A stretch of 7,309 bases of DNA from Lachnospiraceae bacterium (GTDB lineage: Bacteria; Bacillota; Clostridia; Lachnospirales; Lachnospiraceae), in NCBI GenBank assembly GCA_024403585.1, contig JAKSRN010000096.1, positions 1 to 7,309 of the forward strand, written 5' to 3'. The translations under genes were made by a program, and so were the position numbers. The notes below the pieces were generated by a model. The model was not told where the DNA came from and searched no databases. It saw only the letters and a list, made by a program, of their open reading frames with translations. The first letter of the stretch is position 1. Each line of letters begins with the position of its first letter. Positions 5,516-7,309 of this stretch are shown piece after piece.

Positions 5516-6502
5516 TCAGGTTTCAGAGTTGATGATGTCGCGGAATGCTTTTCCTGCGGCTTCGAGGTCTGATGTGCGCACCTCATCAACCATTGCTTTG
5601 TAGTGTGCGCTCCCGCTTCGTTTTTCGGAAATCCATTCATTAGCAAAATTGCCGGACTGCACTTCTTCGAGAATCTTTTTCATCTCTTCTTTTGTTTCCT
5701 CTGAAACAAGCCGTTTTCCGCGGGAGATACCGCCGTATCCTGCGGTCTTTGAAACAGAGTCATGCATGGCTGAAAGCCCTCCGGCATAGATAAGGTCAAC
5801 GACCAATTTTACCTCATGCGCACACTCAGAGTAGGCAAGTTCAGGCGGGTATCCCGCATCAACAAGTGTAGTAAATGCTGCCTGAATCAGTTCTGGAATT
5901 CCACCGCAGATAACTGCCTGTTCTCCGAAGAGGTCGGTTTCGGTTTCATCTTTGAACGATGATGCAAGAATTGCCGAGCGTGATGAGCCTATGCATGCTG
6001 CGTAGCCGAGCGCGGTCTTTAATGCGTTTCCTGATGCATCCTGCGCGACTGCGACAAGAGAGGGCACTCCGCCGCCATCGACAAAGAGCTTTCTTACCAT
6101 TGGACCTACTCCTTTCGGCGCTACCATGACGACATCGACATCTGCAGGCGGTGTTATGAATTTGTAATGGATATTAAAGCCGTGCGCGAAAAGAAGTGTC
6201 TGATGTTTTTTAAGATGCGGCGCAATCTCTTTTTCATATATTTCCGATGCGGATTCATCAGGAAGCATGAGGGCTAAGATATCTGCTTTTTTTACGGCGT
6301 CTGCTACCGAATAGACGTTAAATCCTGCGGCTGCTGCCTTATCAAAACTTTTTCCGGGTCTGTTTCCGATGATGACATCTGCACCGCTGTCACGAAGGTT
6401 TTCTGCCTGCGCAGAACCTTGTGAGCCAAAACCAATAATTGCAGTTCGTTTTTTCAGAAAGAAATCTGTCTCTTTAGATGATACACTGTAGCGCGGCAAC
6501 AT
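5516..6502 (-). CDS. ilvC: Ketol-acid reductoisomerase, class I, divergent
   Basis: This 328-residue cytoplasmic enzyme would convert acetolactate or acetohydroxybutyrate to the dihydroxy acids of valine, leucine and isoleucine synthesis, using NADPH and Mg2+. The Rossmann motif is GFGSQG (24-29), and R48 and S52 in the following loop suggest NADPH. Catalytic H107 (AHGFNIH) and K130 (APKG) are present. The knotted C-terminal domain supplies D190 and E194 (DETETDLFGEQ), E226 and E230 (SECAHE) and S251. The length is normal for class I. Several positions usually fixed in the family differ: GSQGSAQA for GSQGHAHA-like, KGVGPMVR for KGPGHTVR-like, and SKTAGYG for SNTAEYG. The cofactor loop also looks one residue short. 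It may therefore be the organism's IlvC or a paralogue. It leads a likely two-gene unit with the transporter. No ribosome site is visible upstream. Confidence 0.9.
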   Translation of the reverse strand: MLPRYSVSSKETDFFLKKRTAIIGFGSQGSAQAENLRDSGADVIIGNRPGKSFDKAAAAGFNVYSVADAVKKADILALMLPDESASEIYEKEIAPHLKKHQTLLFAHGFNIHYKFITPPADVDVVMVAPKGVGPMVRKLFVDGGGVPSLVAVAQDASGNALKTALGYAACIGSSRSAILASSFKDETETDLFGEQAVICGGIPELIQAAFTTLVDAGYPPELAYSECAHEVKLVVDLIYAGGLSAMHDSVSKTAGYGGISRGKRLVSEETKEEMKKILEEVQSGNFANEWISEKRSGSAHYKAMVDEVRTSDLEAAGKAFRDIINSET

Positions 6503-6526
6503 ATTGTATCATAATTATGCATCATA

Positions 6527-6535
6527 GTATAATAT
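6527..6535 (-). promoter_or_regulatory. TATA box of the reductoisomerase gene
   Basis: Read on the minus strand, ATATTATAC is a good TATA-like box centred near 6531. A start 25-26 nt downstream falls at about 6505, only a few bases before the ATG at 6502. That fits the absence of a Shine-Dalgarno sequence and suggests a leaderless or nearly leaderless mRNA. Confidence 0.5.
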
Positions 6536-6612
6536 CCCTGCGGATGTTTCGGGGGCGTAATAATGCGCTGTCGGTAAAAAATATGGGTTTTAGTGTGTGC
6601 CTTGGGGAGTAA

Positions 6613-6717
6613 ATGAACAAAGCGTTATATAGAGGTATGCTAAAACAATACTTACACGTTGGAATCGGTAACAATATTTCCGAAACATACCGACGGAAGA
6701 AAGGACACGATATATAA
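6613..6717 (+). CDS. Doubtful 34-codon frame overlapping the mptA start
   Basis: An ATG at 6613 follows GGGGAG (6604-6609) by 3 nt and opens a 34-codon frame beginning MNKALYRGML. Its TAA overlaps the mptA ATG as TAATG, the classic arrangement for coupling. Against it, the best TATA box for mptA lies inside the frame, so the main transcript would skip its start, and its codons (TTA, ATA, AGA, CTA) are more AT-rich than those of mptA. I recognise no family. It is listed as a candidate only. Confidence 0.2.
   Translation: MNKALYRGMLKQYLHVGIGNNISETYRRKKGHDI
6623..6631 (+). promoter_or_regulatory. TATA box of mptA
   Basis: GTTATATAG matches the methanogen box A well and predicts a start near 6652, with a leader of about 65 nt. 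The leader holds an inverted repeat, TCGGTA (6665-6670) and TACCGA (6688-6693). The only ribosome-site candidate is AAAGGA at 6700-6705, 11 nt from the ATG, which is weak. The rest of the 214-nt divergent region (6503-6716) shows no stable RNA gene. Confidence 0.5.
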
Positions 6718-7309
6718 TGTCACTACCAGACACCCAATCCAAGGCCCCTGATGTACGCATCAGTCTGACACGCGTTGGAGTGAAGAATGTCAGAAAACTC
6801 GTTGAGGTAGCACGCCCGGGAAAAGCACGCCCGGCAATTTTTATCTCAACCTTTGATGTGTTTGTTGATCTGCCGAGTTCTCTTAAAGGAGCAAACCTTT
6901 CCAGAAACTTTGAGGTAATCGATGAGGTTCTCCAGCAGGCTGCTGAAGGCGAAGTTAAGGGAATTGAGGAAATCTGCGGTATTGTCGCAAAGAAACTTTT
7001 AGACCACCATGAATACGCTGAAAAGACCGAGGTCTTTATGCGCAGTCAGTACATGATGAACCGTGAGACCCCGGTCTCCAAGACTACCTGTCAGGAGGTC
7101 ATTCAGGTCTTCGCTCACGCAACCGCGCAGAGAAACGGCGGAAACCATGTGGTAAGAAAGAGCATCGGTGCAGAAGTTACGGGAATTACCGCCTGCCCGT
7201 GCGCGCAGAACATTATGAAAGACCATGCCATGCATGTGATGGAAAAGCTCGGTATTGAAGAAGAGAAGATTAACGCTTTCTTTGAAGAAATTCCGATGGC
7301 ATCCCACAA
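6717..7309 (+). CDS. mptA: GTP cyclohydrolase MptA (FolE2/COG1469 family), 3' part outside the window
   Basis: The first 197 residues of a protein usually a little over 300 long are visible; the frame stays open to the window edge. MptA is the archaeal Fe(II)-dependent GTP cyclohydrolase that makes 7,8-dihydro-D-neopterin 2',3'-cyclic phosphate, the first step to methanopterin, the C1 carrier of methanogenesis. The N-terminal APDVRISLTRVGVKNVRK (10-27) is typical of archaeal members. GITACPCAQ (156-164) holds the conserved C160 and C162 region of the FolE2-like active site, followed by H170 and H173. ATG at 6717 is chosen because the family signature starts a few residues later and TAA precedes in frame overlap; the ribosome site is weak. 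The gene is divergent from the reductoisomerase. The metal ligands expected further downstream cannot be checked here. Confidence 0.93.
   Translation, partial: MSLPDTQSKAPDVRISLTRVGVKNVRKLVEVARPGKARPAIFISTFDVFVDLPSSLKGANLSRNFEVIDEVLQQAAEGEVKGIEEICGIVAKKLLDHHEYAEKTEVFMRSQYMMNRETPVSKTTCQEVIQVFAHATAQRNGGNHVVRKSIGAEVTGITACPCAQNIMKDHAMHVMEKLGIEEEKINAFFEEIPMASH

Noticed and set aside
5074..5532. Open frame of 152 codons on the plus strand opposite the transporter
   Set aside because: It lies antisense within a clear EamA gene, has no ribosome site, and its translation has no recognisable family character. It is a shadow of the real gene.
6661..6681. GGAA...TTCC pair before mptA as an NrpR nitrogen operator
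   Set aside because: The known NrpR operator has a 6-nt spacer; here 13 nt separate the halves, and mptA is not a nitrogen gene.

Overview
The window reads as a piece of a methanogenic archaeon's chromosome, most likely from the Methanomicrobiales and perhaps close to Methanocorpusculum (the genus is an inference from gene content and a base composition near 50% GC). The archaeal signs are: a two-subunit pyruvate carboxylase of the methanogen type; a gene for the archaeal Fe(II)-type GTP cyclohydrolase MptA; TATA-type promoter boxes about 25 nt before probable start sites; Shine-Dalgarno sequences of the GGAG/GGTGAT kind; and a tRNA gene with no encoded CCA.

Layout. Positions 16-3245 (+) hold pycB and pycA, overlapping by ATGA. 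Together they encode the biotin-dependent enzyme that turns pyruvate and bicarbonate into oxaloacetate, the entry to aspartate and the incomplete reductive TCA pathway of methanogens. A perfect hairpin spans the pycA stop codon. Next comes a tRNA-Met(CAT) gene (3322-3395, +) with its own box A/box B promoter and a T-rich end. At 3510-4214 (+) is a cysteine-rich protein of unknown function that resembles the DUF5714 family. It converges on a minus-strand block. From right to left on the minus strand, the block holds a divergent class I ketol-acid reductoisomerase (6502-5516) and, 8 nt later, a ten-helix EamA/DMT transporter (5507-4596). Beyond these lies a 29-codon small gene (4481-4392) with a near-consensus Shine-Dalgarno, followed by three hairpins. 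At the right edge mptA starts at 6717 (+), divergent from the reductoisomerase, and runs off the window.

Most of this is housekeeping metabolism: anaplerotic carboxylation, branched-chain amino acid synthesis and pterin (methanopterin) synthesis. The least explained parts are the convergent region at 4215-4595 (small gene plus structured 3' RNA), the 16-cysteine protein, a tRNA with G in place of the almost invariant A58, and the divergent sequence of the reductoisomerase. No mobile element, CRISPR array or defence system is visible.
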